Of a DNA stretch of 51,666 bases, positions 24,306 through 33,408 are shown in pieces (the stretch's first letter is position 1; every line of letters begins with the position of its first letter). This DNA comes from Streptomyces sp. SM10 (GTDB lineage: Bacteria > Actinomycetota > Actinomycetes > Streptomycetales > Streptomycetaceae). Location: NCBI RefSeq assembly GCF_002910915.1, contig NZ_NEUF01000136.1, positions 1,920 through 53,585 on the forward strand, read 5' to 3'. The position numbers were made by a program, and so were the translations under genes. The notes below the pieces were generated by a model, which worked only from the letters and a program-made list of their open reading frames with translations, made no database searches and was not told the DNA's origin.

Positions 24306-25406
24306 TCAGCCGCCGGTGGCCGGAGACTTCTTGGCCGATTCGGGGATCGTGCCGCCCGTCCGGATGGCCTTCCAGAGGTTTCCGGCCTGCGGCTCCGCGG
24401 CCACCACGCGGTTGGGGTCCTGCTTGTCGTAGGCGACGGGCAGCATGATCGTCTCCATGGTGGAGGGATCGACGCCGTTCATCGAGCGGGCGAACTCCGC
24501 GAGCGAGGTCAGCGAGGCGAGCCCCTCGTCGGTCGTGAGCGACTTGGTCGCGGAGTTGGCGATCTTGTACGTGCTGGTCGGACTGCCCAGCAGGTCCTGC
24601 GACTTGATCTCAGTGAGCAGGGCGAGCAGGAACTGCTGCTGGAGCCCGATGCGGCCGAGGTCACTGCCGTCGCCGATGCCGTGGCGGGTGCGGACGTAGG
24701 CGAGCGACTCGGTGCCGTTGAGCTTGTGCTCACCTGCGGTCAGGTCGAGCCCCGAGGCCGAGTCCTTGATCGGCTCCTCGACCTTGACGGTGACGCCGCC
24801 TATCGCGTCGACGAGGTCCTTGAACCCGGCGAAGTTGATCTCCAGATAGTGGTCGATCCGGACCCCGGACATCTTCTCCACGGTCTTGACCACACAGGCC
24901 GGACCGACCTGCGAGTAGACGGAGTTGAACATCACCCGCTCCGCGGAGGCCATCGACGAACCGTCGGCCTTGACGCACTCGGGCCGGGTCACCAGGGTGT
25001 CGCGCGGGATGGACACGGCCGTGGCCTCGGTGCGGCCCTCCGGTATGTGCACCACCAGAGCGGTGTCGGACCGCGCCCCGCTGACCGCGCCGCCCCCGCC
25101 CAGCTCCTTGTTCTCCGCCCCGGCACGGGAGTCGGAGCCGAGGACGAGCAGGTTCTGGCCGGCGGTGGGGAGCTTCTCGGGACGGTCCTCGCCGAGCGCC
25201 TTGTCGATGTCGACGCCCTTGATGTTGTTGTCGAGGTCCTGGTACATCCAGTAGGCCGTGCCACCACCCGCGAGCAGGAGCACGAGGAGCACCCCGAGCG
25301 TGATCCTGAGGCCGCGGCGGCGCTCGCGTTCCTTCTTCCGGCCGCGCTTCGGCGCTCCGGCACGGCGGGAGGCGCTTCGTCCTGGAGGCATGACCTCGTT
25401 GCTCAT
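24306..25406 (-). CDS. LCP (LytR-CpsA-Psr) family glycopolymer transferase
   Basis: This membrane enzyme of 366 residues transfers undecaprenyl-linked wall polymers (teichoic acid or polysaccharide) onto peptidoglycan. ATG 25406 begins a very basic cytoplasmic tail (about residues 10-35). One membrane helix (about 36-56) follows, then the extracellular LCP domain with LLVLGSDSRAG, DTALVVHI and a VSIPRDTLV motif whose Arg binds the polyprenyl pyrophosphate. Late blocks such as LAYVRTRHGIGDGSDLGR are also typical. The gene faces the beta-propeller-like gene divergently. The nearby glycerophosphotransferase operon makes a wall-polymer role coherent, although Streptomyces encode several LCP paralogues. 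Confidence 0.92.
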   Translation of the reverse strand: MSNEVMPPGRSASRRAGAPKRGRKKERERRRGLRITLGVLLVLLLAGGGTAYWMYQDLDNNIKGVDIDKALGEDRPEKLPTAGQNLLVLGSDSRAGAENKELGGGGAVSGARSDTALVVHIPEGRTEATAVSIPRDTLVTRPECVKADGSSMASAERVMFNSVYSQVGPACVVKTVEKMSGVRIDHYLEINFAGFKDLVDAIGGVTVKVEEPIKDSASGLDLTAGEHKLNGTESLAYVRTRHGIGDGSDLGRIGLQQQFLLALLTEIKSQDLLGSPTSTYKIANSATKSLTTDEGLASLTSLAEFARSMNGVDPSTMETIMLPVAYDKQDPNRVVAAEPQAGNLWKAIRTGGTIPESAKKSPATGG

Positions 25407-25642
25407 CCTGTTCGAGTCCCTTGGTCTCGCGGCCCGGTAGGGCTGTGGGCGGGTTGGACTCGGGTGGGGGGAGGAGCCGGTCCGACTTCGGTGGTGCACA
25501 GCACTATAGACAGTCCATCGAGCGCGTGTACGAGCCGTCTGAGGCTCCACGCGAGCTGCCGCCGTCCCCCGTCAGGCCGCTCGTCCGCACTCGGTCGTCA
25601 CGGTTCGGTCACCCAAAATTCTCTCATGTGAGGGACTAGTAT

Positions 25643-26785
25643 GTGCCAGATTCGAAATCATGCGCGATGCGCCGGACGCCTCGAAAGGTGACTGCGGAAA
25701 TGCTCGGACAGGATGCCCGCGTGACGTCGAGGGTTGCTTCCGGGGCGGGCGCGATGCGGGGCATCTGGCTCACCAGGGGCAAAGAAGGCCGCCTCACCGC
25801 GTACGTCGCGGTCGAGGGCGGGCTCCGGCGCTGGACCGAAGACCGCCCGGGGGGAATGGACTTCGGTGACCCCGCGCCTGTGCAACTGGCAGGGCTCACC
25901 GATTTGTCCGTCACCCAGGACGCCAACGCGTACACCCACTTCGTCGGCCGGCGCGAGCGCCGGGCCACCGGCCGGGAGCCCGTCGTGGACGTCGTGCACG
26001 CGATCCAGTACCAGTCGGCGCGCCCGGTCACCGCATGGCGTTCGCTGGGAAACCCGGACAAGGACCCGGAGCAGGCGCGCGGGCTGGGCCGGCCCGTGGT
26101 GGTGGTGGCCCGTTCCGGCATGGTGCACGTCTTCGTGCGCAAGGCGGACGGTGGCCTGACCCTGCGACGCGAGCAGGGTGACGGCAAGTGGCTCGGCTGG
26201 CGGGATCGCAGGGGAGCGCACGGCGTCGAGGGGGCGCCGGTCGCGATCACGCTCTCGTCGGGGCGGATCGAGCTCTTCGCGGCCACTTCCGAGGGCACGC
26301 TGCACTGGTTCCAGAAGGAGGCGGCAGGTGCCCTGGGGGACGGGCACCCGTCACGTCTGGCGGTTGCGCCGGGCACGGTGTCCGTCCTGGAGACCGGTCC
26401 GGACCGGCCCACGTTCTACTGGACCGACCCGGGTGGCCGCGGAGTGGTGGCCTACCGGGCGGGCGCGTGGCCGGTGGCGCTGGGCGGCGCCCCGGGTGAA
26501 GGCGCGCATGCGGCATCCCGTGCGTTCCTCGACGGCTACGACTGCACCGTGCTGGCCCATCGCGGGGCCGAGGGCACCGCCGTGCTCGGGGTGGGGGTCA
26601 CCGAGGACGAGGGCAACGGGATGTGGTGGTCCGACACCGGCGTGCGCAGCCTGGCGGCGCCGGCGTTGGCGCAGGACGCCTTCGGGAGGCTCGTGGTCGC
26701 GGTCATCGGTGAGGACGGGGTTCCCCGGCTGGCCCGGCAGACGGAAGGGCCGGGGCTGACGCTCTCGGAGTGGCGCGCTCCCTGA
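25643..26785 (+). CDS. Beta-propeller-like (PLL/tectonin type) repeat protein
   Basis: This 380-residue protein of unknown function appears to contain about six divergent repeats of 45-50 residues, with recurring patterns like RLTAYVAVEGGLRRW, MVHVFVRKADGGLTLR, RIELFAATSEGTLHWF and RPTFYWTDPGGRGVVAY. These resemble the blades of PLL-like or tectonin beta-propellers, which usually bind ligands or proteins. There is no signal peptide or membrane helix. GTG 25643 has a GAGGGA site 7 bases upstream; ATG 25700 is an alternative start. It is transcribed divergently from the LCP gene and followed by a 350-base gap. Confidence 0.7.
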   Translation: MPDSKSCAMRRTPRKVTAEMLGQDARVTSRVASGAGAMRGIWLTRGKEGRLTAYVAVEGGLRRWTEDRPGGMDFGDPAPVQLAGLTDLSVTQDANAYTHFVGRRERRATGREPVVDVVHAIQYQSARPVTAWRSLGNPDKDPEQARGLGRPVVVVARSGMVHVFVRKADGGLTLRREQGDGKWLGWRDRRGAHGVEGAPVAITLSSGRIELFAATSEGTLHWFQKEAAGALGDGHPSRLAVAPGTVSVLETGPDRPTFYWTDPGGRGVVAYRAGAWPVALGGAPGEGAHAASRAFLDGYDCTVLAHRGAEGTAVLGVGVTEDEGNGMWWSDTGVRSLAAPALAQDAFGRLVVAVIGEDGVPRLARQTEGPGLTLSEWRAP

Positions 26786-26895
26786 CGTGCCTCCGCCTCG
26801 ACGGCGGACCCGGTCCGCATGTCCGCCGCGCGGCGGAAGAGGGCCTTTCGAGTCAGATCGATCAGTGACCCCGAAGGTTGTGCGGCGGAAAGTAT

Positions 26896-26910
26896 GGCGT
26901 GTATCACGCC
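26896..26910. promoter_or_regulatory. Inverted repeat upstream of the wall-polymer operon
   Basis: GGCGTG-TAT-CACGCC is a perfect 6+6 inverted repeat about 44 bases before the -35 box of the promoter at 26954. It could be an activator site. Apart from this and the promoter, the 26786-27136 gap shows no gene. Confidence 0.35.
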
Positions 26911-26953
26911 GTGATGTCGAGGGGCGTGCGCGATCTTTCGCTGAATCTGCGCA

Positions 26954-26981
26954 TTGACATCTTTTAATGTTCACTTAAGAT
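26954..26981 (+). promoter_or_regulatory. Near-consensus promoter of the wall-polymer operon
   Basis: A perfect -35 TTGACA (26954-26959) and -10 TAAGAT (26976-26981) are 16 bases apart within the most A/T-rich stretch of this area. The leader to the glycosyltransferase gene would be about 150 bases. Confidence 0.7.
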
Positions 26982-27136
26982 TCCCATTTGAAGCGACAGT
27001 TCGAGAGCTGAGCCGCGAGCGATCGACGGGGGTGCCCGACTGCGAGTCGACGACGACTCGACGGGCAGTGCGCGGAACGTGAGAAGTCGGTAGTGGTGCA
27101 GGGCGATCTCTCCTGCCTCGAACTGGAGTGTGCATG

Positions 27137-30100
27137 ATGGCCGCTGGGCCCCGTCTGAGCGTCATCGTCCCGTTCCAGGACGTCGAGACGTACCTCACGG
27201 AGTGCCTGGAGTCCATCGCGCGGCAGACCTTCCGTGACTTCGAAGTGATCATGGTCGACGACGGATCGACGGACTCCTCGACCGCGATAGCCGAGAGGTT
27301 CTGTGCCGAGGATCCTCGTTTCCGCTTGATACACCAGGAGGCGAACGGCCCCGGGCACGCCCGCAACACCGGGCTCCGCGAGATGCATTCCGAGGGCGAG
27401 TTCCTGGTGTTCGCCGACGGCGACGACGTCATTCCGGAGTACGCCTACGAACTGCTCATCCGTACGGTGTCCGAGTCCGGTTCGGATTTCGTCTCCGGCA
27501 ACGTGCAGATGATGAACTCCACGACGAAGTGGCAGTCCCCGCTCCACAAAGGCCCGATGCAGCGAGACCGCAAGGGCACCCACATCACGCGCTTCGAGGC
27601 GCTGATCTACGACCGTACGGTCTGGAACAAGGTGTTCCGCCGCAGCTTCTGGGACTACCACTTCATCCAGTTCCCGGAAGGGGTTCTCTACGAGGACTCC
27701 TGGGTCAACATGTTCGCCCACTTCAAGGCCGCGAAGGTCGATGTCATCAGTGACATCGTCTACTTCTGGCGAAGGCGGGACGGTGGAGCCGCACCCTCCA
27801 TCACGCAGAGGCACACCGAGCTCGGCAACCTCCAGGACCGGGTCGCAGCCGTTCAGTCCGTGAGACGGTTCCTCGGGCAGCACCGTGCGCGCTCCTTCAG
27901 GGAACACAAGCGCAAGTACGACCTCGCGTGCCTGAAGTCGGACCTCATGCTCCACCTCAAGGTCCTCCCCGACGCCGACGACGACTACAGGGACGCGTTC
28001 ATGTACGCGGCCCAGGACTTCCTGAGCGAGGCCGACGACGACATCATCGAGGAGCTTCCCGCGGATGCCCGCGTGAAGTGGCTCCTCGTCCACCAGGGCC
28101 GCCTCGACGAGCTCCTCGACGTCCTGGAGTTCGAGAGGAAGGGCGGGCCGCTGCCGGTCCGCAGGCGATTCCGCCGCTACCTGAACTACCCGCACCTGGG
28201 GAACCGCAAGACGGGCCTCTACAAGCGCGACTACCGGCTCGACAAGGAACTTTCGCCCTTCAGCTCCCTCACCGCCGCCCGGTGGGACTCCCAGTGGCTG
28301 ACGCTGTCGGGCTCCGCCTACGTCCGGTTCATCAACGTGCACAAGCGGCACATGTCCACGAAGATGCTGGCCCTGCGGAACAAGAAGTCCGGCAGCACGC
28401 TCGTCAACCTGGCCAGGACGACGTTCTACCCGCAGGCCACCGAGTACTCGAACCAGAACCGGTACTGCTACGACTGGGCAGGCTTCGAGACCCGGTTCGA
28501 CACCACCCGCCTCAAGAAGAAGGGCGAGTGGGTCGAAGGGACCTGGGACGTCGCGGCCGGTGTGTTCAGCCGCGGCCTGTTCCGGTACAAGAGCATCGGC
28601 AGGGGCGGGGCCGGCTCGGCCGCCAACCCGCCGTGCCGCTATGTCGACAAGAACACACGGATCGTGCCCCTGTTCGTCCAGGGCGGTCTGAAGATCCGGG
28701 TCGAGCGGGTGCGGTGCCGGGTCACGAGGCACCGCATCACGGGATCCCACCTGGAGATCGGCGGGGTCTACCTCGGCCCCAAGGTGCCCGAGTGGGGCAA
28801 GCTCCGTGTGGTCAGCATGAACGGTGCGGGACGGCACGAGGCGTGGCTGTCCTTCCAGCCCGGCGGAGAGGGCTGGTGCACCTTCGTGGCCAGGGTCCCG
28901 CTGGACAAGCTCGTACCCGGGTCCAGGGCGACGGGCGAATCGGTCCCGCAGGCGTGGACGATGGGCAGCAACGGCTGGAAGACCACCGTGCATGTGGAAG
29001 GCCGCAAGACGCCCCTGTACCCGGTGATGGCCGAGGACACCGCCGACGGCCACTACCGCATGCCGGCGGGTCTCCAGACGGACGACGGTGACCGCGAGAT
29101 CGTCGTCCACGGCAACGGCTCCGGCTACGTGGTGCTCTTCGAGCGCGCCGCGCTGCCCCTGCTGACCGACCACTGCTGGCGCGAGGACGGCTCGCTGGAG
29201 CTCATCGGCCGGTACTCCTGCGCCGATCTGCTGAGCACCCGCGAGCATGCCAGCGCGCACGTGGTGGTCAGGTCGCGCGCGCACGGTGCCGAACGGGCCG
29301 TGCCGATGGAGTGGGCCGGTGACAGCTTCCGGGTGGTGGTGACCCCCGTGGCGATGGCGACGCTCGCGGGCGACATTCCGCTGGCCGCCGGGCGCTGGGA
29401 CTTCTTCCTGCGCCGCGAGGACCCCTCGGAGGTCGCGCCCGACGTGCGCAAGGCCGACCTCATGATGAAGGTCGAGCAGAGCCTCATCAGCACCCTTCCG
29501 CAGGAGATCGAGGAGAGCGGCAGGGGGTACGAACTCCAGGCCGAGGCGTACGACCGGCTCTCGCTGCTCGTCCGGTCCGCCATGGCCGAGGACGCCAGAG
29601 GGCCGTACCGGCAGAAGCTGCTGCGTACCAGGAACTACCCCCTGGCCCGTCGCGAACCGATCAGGCCTGCCGTGCTCTTCGACGCCTTCAAGGGGACGCA
29701 GTACTCCGACAGTCCGCGCGCCGTCCACGAGGAGATGGTCCGCCGGGGTGTCGCTCTCGACCACCTCTGGGTCGTGCGCGACGACCAGGTCCAGGTGCCG
29801 CCCACCGCGACTCCGGTGCGCATGTGGTCACGTGAGTGGTACGAGGCCCTGGCCACGTCCCGCTACGTCGTCGCCAACAACCACCTGCCCGACTGGTTCG
29901 ACAAGCGCGCCGATCAGGTGGTCGTGCAGGCCTGGCACGGCACCCCGCTCAAGAAGATCGGCCACGACATCGAGGCGGTGCACTTCGCCGACCAGCGCTA
30001 CCTGGAGCGCGTCGCGAAGGAGGTGCAGAACTGGGACATGCTGGTCTCCCCGAACAGCTTCTCCACGCCGATCCTGAAGAGGGCCTTCCAGTTCCCCGGC

Positions 30101-30928
30101 GAGATGGTCGAGTGCGGGTACCCCCGCAACGACATCCTCCGCCGTCCCGGAACGGAGCACCGCGCCGAGGAGATCCGCCGGCGCATCGGCCTGCCGCCCG
30201 GCAAGCGCGTCATCATGTACGCGCCGACGTGGCGTGACGACCAGTTCTACGCTCCGGGCAAGTACAAGTTCGACTTCAGGATCGACCTCGAGGACGCGCG
30301 AGCCCGGCTCTCCGCCGACCACGTCCTCATGGTGCGCCGCCACCCCAACGTGGTGGACCCGGTCCCCGGGGCCGGCGACGGCTTCGTCTTCGACGTGTCC
30401 GACTACCCGGACATGGCGGACCTCTCGCTGATCACCGACGTGATGATCACGGACTACTCGTCCCTGATGTTCGACTTCGTGAACACGGGGCGGCCGATCC
30501 TCTTCTTCACCTACGACCTGGACCACTACCGCGACACCCTCCGCGGCTTCTACTTCGACTTCGAGCAGAGCGCCCCCGGGCCGCTGCTGTTCGAATCCGC
30601 GGAGCTCATCTCCGCCATCGAGGACGTCGACCGCATCCAGGAGGGCTACGCCGACCGGTACGCCTGGTTCCAGGAGGAGTTCTGCGACCTGGACGACGGT
30701 TATGCGGCGGCCCGCCTCGCCGAACACATTCTCGCCGCGGGAGGGGACACGGTCCCCGCCGGGCCTGCTGCCGCGTCCGACCTGCGGCTCTCGCTCCATG
30801 AGATCCGGGAGCCCCAGGACTTCGCGGGTCATCCGGCGTACGGCTCGGTGAGGACGGACACGGGACCGGACGCACCGCACCCCACCGATTTCCCGCGTGC
30901 CGTGAGGACGGACCCCCTCCATGTCTAA
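27137..30928 (+). CDS. Bifunctional GT2 glycosyltransferase / CDP-glycerol glycerophosphotransferase-like wall polymer synthase
   Basis: This large cytosolic or membrane-peripheral enzyme has 1263 residues. An N-terminal family-2 glycosyltransferase domain (about residues 1-330) shows LSVIVPFQDVETYL, MVDDGSTDSS and the metal-binding FADGDDV. The middle (about 340-820) is a beta-rich region without motifs I recognise. The C-terminal domain (about 850-1210) is the TagF-type glycerophosphotransferase fold, with QAWHGTPLKKIG, GYPRNDIL, MYAPTWRDD, VRRHPN and ITDYSSLMFDF. It should build a sugar- and glycerol-phosphate-containing wall teichoic-acid-like polymer. ATG 27137 is chosen by its distance from the GGAG site (27125-27128); ATG 27134 is equally possible. 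It overlaps the next gene by 8 bases. Confidence 0.88.
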   Translation: MAAGPRLSVIVPFQDVETYLTECLESIARQTFRDFEVIMVDDGSTDSSTAIAERFCAEDPRFRLIHQEANGPGHARNTGLREMHSEGEFLVFADGDDVIPEYAYELLIRTVSESGSDFVSGNVQMMNSTTKWQSPLHKGPMQRDRKGTHITRFEALIYDRTVWNKVFRRSFWDYHFIQFPEGVLYEDSWVNMFAHFKAAKVDVISDIVYFWRRRDGGAAPSITQRHTELGNLQDRVAAVQSVRRFLGQHRARSFREHKRKYDLACLKSDLMLHLKVLPDADDDYRDAFMYAAQDFLSEADDDIIEELPADARVKWLLVHQGRLDELLDVLEFERKGGPLPVRRRFRRYLNYPHLGNRKTGLYKRDYRLDKELSPFSSLTAARWDSQWLTLSGSAYVRFINVHKRHMSTKMLALRNKKSGSTLVNLARTTFYPQATEYSNQNRYCYDWAGFETRFDTTRLKKKGEWVEGTWDVAAGVFSRGLFRYKSIGRGGAGSAANPPCRYVDKNTRIVPLFVQGGLKIRVERVRCRVTRHRITGSHLEIGGVYLGPKVPEWGKLRVVSMNGAGRHEAWLSFQPGGEGWCTFVARVPLDKLVPGSRATGESVPQAWTMGSNGWKTTVHVEGRKTPLYPVMAEDTADGHYRMPAGLQTDDGDREIVVHGNGSGYVVLFERAALPLLTDHCWREDGSLELIGRYSCADLLSTREHASAHVVVRSRAHGAERAVPMEWAGDSFRVVVTPVAMATLAGDIPLAAGRWDFFLRREDPSEVAPDVRKADLMMKVEQSLISTLPQEIEESGRGYELQAEAYDRLSLLVRSAMAEDARGPYRQKLLRTRNYPLARREPIRPAVLFDAFKGTQYSDSPRAVHEEMVRRGVALDHLWVVRDDQVQVPPTATPVRMWSREWYEALATSRYVVANNHLPDWFDKRADQVVVQAWHGTPLKKIGHDIEAVHFADQRYLERVAKEVQNWDMLVSPNSFSTPILKRAFQFPGEMVECGYPRNDILRRPGTEHRAEEIRRRIGLPPGKRVIMYAPTWRDDQFYAPGKYKFDFRIDLEDARARLSADHVLMVRRHPNVVDPVPGAGDGFVFDVSDYPDMADLSLITDVMITDYSSLMFDFVNTGRPILFFTYDLDHYRDTLRGFYFDFEQSAPGPLLFESAELISAIEDVDRIQEGYADRYAWFQEEFCDLDDGYAAARLAEHILAAGGDTVPAGPAAASDLRLSLHEIREPQDFAGHPAYGSVRTDTGPDAPHPTDFPRAVRTDPLHV

Positions 30929-32417
30929 GACAGCCACCTCCAGCCGCCCCGTCCTCACCGGCATAGACACGTCCGGCGCCTATCCGGTCCACTACCGGTT
31001 CAGCCATGCCAAGAGCGGCAACCGGCACCTCGTCGTCGTCTTCGCCAACTTCTCCGCGCCCGACGACTACGGATGGTCCAACGGAGTCTTCGACAACGTC
31101 CGTGCGAACATCCTCTGGGTCCGGGACATGTTCGACGGGAAGAACAGCTACTACCTGTGCAAGGACATGGACTTCGAGCTGGAGAGATCCGTCATCACGC
31201 TGATCTCCAACGTGATGCACTCCCTGGGGCTGACCCCCGACCAGTGCACCATGTGGGGCGGATCCAAGGGCGGCAGCGCCGCCCTGCACTTCGGTCTGAA
31301 GTACGGCTTCCGGAACATCGTGGCCATCGTCCCCATGTTCCGCATCGGGATCTCCGTGCAGAAGCGTCCGGCGATCGCCGACTTCATGATGGGCGGGCAG
31401 GTCACGGACGACAGGATCGAGATCCTCGATCGTGTCATCCCCGATCTCGTGCGGGCCGAGGCCAATCCCCGCGCCAACCTCTACCTGCTGTCCTCGCCGC
31501 AGGACGAGAACTACGGCGTGCAGGTGGAACCGTTCCTGCCGTTGTTCCGGGGGTACGAGAACTTCAACTTCGTCTACAGCGACTCACCCTTCATCACCGA
31601 CCACACGACGGTGACCCGGCGCAACGTCCCGGCGCTGATGGGTCTCCTCAATCTCCTCGTCGACGGGATCGCCCCGCGCATCGGCTTCGTGACCAACGGC
31701 CACGAGCAACCCGACGTGGACAGGTCCGGCATCGACTCCTACCTGAAGTCGACCTCCCAGGTGCGGGAGTCGTTCTCCGCACCGGTGGTCGTCTCGCCGT
31801 CGGCCGGCGAGCGCGTGGCCGACGCGAAGGTCCGGTTCGCGGGGACGGCTCGCGGAGCGGTCCGGCTCAGCTTCTGGGAGAAGGGCAAGTACGTGGGCTC
31901 CCCTCCGGTCTCCCCGGACGGCAGCTGGTCCTGGACCCGGGACCGCGCCTGGTCCAAGGGGGAACACACCGTCCGTATGTTCGCGGTGGACGCCGACGGA
32001 TTCCACTCCCCGAGGGCCGAGGCCACCTTCACGGTCACGGCACACGACTCCCTGCCCTTCGGGACGGAGGAGCGGATTCCGCCCCAGGAGCGAAGGGCTC
32101 CCGCTCCGCCCACGATCTCCTACCCGGCCCCCGGGCAGCACGTCACCGCTTCCGAGGCCGGAGTCGCCGGCTACGCCGAGCACGCGCTGCACGTGACGTT
32201 CGCCGAGGGAGGGGTCTCCCTGGGGTCCGTGCCGGTGTCGGCGGACGGCAGCTGGTCATGGAGCCCGGGATGGTCCTGGCTCCCGGGGCCGCACACGGTG
32301 GACTGCTACGCCGTCGACGCCGAAGGCGTCGCTTCCCGGGGGAGCGGTGCCTCCTTCCAGGTGGCCGGAGCCGCCGAACCCCTGCAGGCACAGGCGCCGA
32401 CCGGCTACTTCCGATGA
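30921..32417 (+). CDS. Asp2/XcbB-like alpha/beta hydrolase with two C-terminal Ig-like repeats
   Basis: This 498-residue protein has no signal peptide. The first part (about residues 20-260) is an alpha/beta-hydrolase-like domain with the nucleophile elbow MWGGSKGGSAAL (Ser115), as in Asp2-type acetyltransferases and XcbB/CpsF capsule proteins. A late SPFITDHTTV segment could supply the Asp/His. Two similar Ig-like repeats follow (about 283-373 and 389-482), each with a VSxDGSWSW core and a HTV-YAVDA block. Its start codon lies inside the end of the glycosyltransferase gene, so the two are translationally coupled. It is likely to acylate, de-acylate or otherwise act on the same wall polymer. 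The substrate is inference. Confidence 0.7.
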   Translation: MSKTATSSRPVLTGIDTSGAYPVHYRFSHAKSGNRHLVVVFANFSAPDDYGWSNGVFDNVRANILWVRDMFDGKNSYYLCKDMDFELERSVITLISNVMHSLGLTPDQCTMWGGSKGGSAALHFGLKYGFRNIVAIVPMFRIGISVQKRPAIADFMMGGQVTDDRIEILDRVIPDLVRAEANPRANLYLLSSPQDENYGVQVEPFLPLFRGYENFNFVYSDSPFITDHTTVTRRNVPALMGLLNLLVDGIAPRIGFVTNGHEQPDVDRSGIDSYLKSTSQVRESFSAPVVVSPSAGERVADAKVRFAGTARGAVRLSFWEKGKYVGSPPVSPDGSWSWTRDRAWSKGEHTVRMFAVDADGFHSPRAEATFTVTAHDSLPFGTEERIPPQERRAPAPPTISYPAPGQHVTASEAGVAGYAEHALHVTFAEGGVSLGSVPVSADGSWSWSPGWSWLPGPHTVDCYAVDAEGVASRGSGASFQVAGAAEPLQAQAPTGYFR

Positions 32418-32420
32418 CCG

Positions 32421-33308
32421 TCACCTGCCGACCGTCATCACCAGCGCGGAGTGGTCCGACATGCGGGTGCGGCGGACCGAGCACCCGCGCCGGTCGAGCC
32501 GGGTGAACAGGTAGTCGACCTTGACGCCGGAGCGGTGCGTGGCCCTGCCCGTCCGTGAGCCGGGCGCTCGCTGATCGCACTCCCGGTAGCGGTCGTAGGC
32601 GTCGTGCGGCCAGATCCAGCGGTACGTCCTGTTGGACGCGGACGGGGGCGAGCTGTTGAAGTCGCCACCGATCACGGTGCGCGCGTCCGCGGCGGCGAAC
32701 AGGGTCTTCAACTGGTCGTCGCGGTACTCCCACGAGGGATGCGCGTGGTCGGCCCCCACGACGCTGAGGTGCGCGTTGCAGATCCGGACGTCACGAGCGG
32801 CCAGCGAAGCGCACAGGATTCCTCGTTGCAGGCCCACTGCGGGCTGTCGTGAGGGGATCGGCGCGACGTCCGACAGGGGGGACGAGGACAGGAGGGCGAA
32901 GCCGGCCCGGCCCCGGCCCCCACCCGTGCAGCGGACCGGGGTGAGGCGCCCCCTGTCGTCACGGTAGGCGTAGGCGCGGAAGGCACTGTGCCACCCCTTG
33001 CCCAACACGGCCGTCGCCCGGTCGAGATCCGCGGTGCAGACCTCCTGCAGCAGGAACGTCCCGACGCCGTCCGACTCGGCCAGGTCCTCGATCACAGCGA
33101 TCTTCTCCTGGCGCGTTCCCGTGTTCCGGCAGCCCCACTGCTCGACGCCGCACAGGTTCCAGGTCGCGATCCTCAGCCGAGGAGAGGTGACCGTCCCGGA
33201 ACTCCCGCCGTCGCGCAGCACGGACGTCGCGAGCAGGGTCAGGCACACCACGGTGGCGCAGACGACGGCCCGACGTGCGAAGCGCCGTCGCCGTCGACTG
33301 TGAATCAC
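32421..33308 (-). CDS. Endonuclease/exonuclease/phosphatase (EEP) family protein, exported
   Basis: This 295-residue protein has a basic n-region followed by a hydrophobic helix (about residues 13-32), so it is exported or membrane-anchored. The EEP fold is shown by RIATWNLCG, FLLQEV, the GGDFNSSP metal and catalytic block, and the terminal SDHSALV with the active-site Asp-His. Family members hydrolyse phosphodiesters in DNA, RNA, lipids or inositol phosphates; the substrate is unknown here. An extracellular nuclease or phosphodiesterase is possible. It converges with the Ig-repeat hydrolase, with 3 bases between the two stops. The GTG start is at 33308; TATAGG at about 33317-33322 (minus strand) could be a -10 for a near-leaderless transcript. 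Confidence 0.83.
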   Translation of the reverse strand: MIHSRRRRRFARRAVVCATVVCLTLLATSVLRDGGSSGTVTSPRLRIATWNLCGVEQWGCRNTGTRQEKIAVIEDLAESDGVGTFLLQEVCTADLDRATAVLGKGWHSAFRAYAYRDDRGRLTPVRCTGGGRGRAGFALLSSSPLSDVAPIPSRQPAVGLQRGILCASLAARDVRICNAHLSVVGADHAHPSWEYRDDQLKTLFAAADARTVIGGDFNSSPPSASNRTYRWIWPHDAYDRYRECDQRAPGSRTGRATHRSGVKVDYLFTRLDRRGCSVRRTRMSDHSALVMTVGR

Positions 33309-33357
33309 CGGCTCAGCCTATAAGCACCGCTCGGGCCGGGACTCCACGGAACGGCAA

Positions 33358-33391
33358 CGGGCCGCACAGGAGTCAGCACCTGTGCGGCCCG
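33358..33391 (-). terminator. Terminator of the fadA-fadB operon
   Basis: A perfect 13-bp stem (33358-33370 with 33379-33391) with an 8-base loop, 17 bases beyond the minus-strand fadB stop. Confidence 0.85.
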
Positions 33392-33408
33392 AGGTGGAGC
33401 GGAAGGCG

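Noticed and set aside
24306..25550. An upstream start for the LCP gene at 25550
   Set aside because: The extra 48 residues are Arg/Pro/Ser-rich and cover the divergent promoter region; ATG 25406 gives the usual basic tail and membrane helix.
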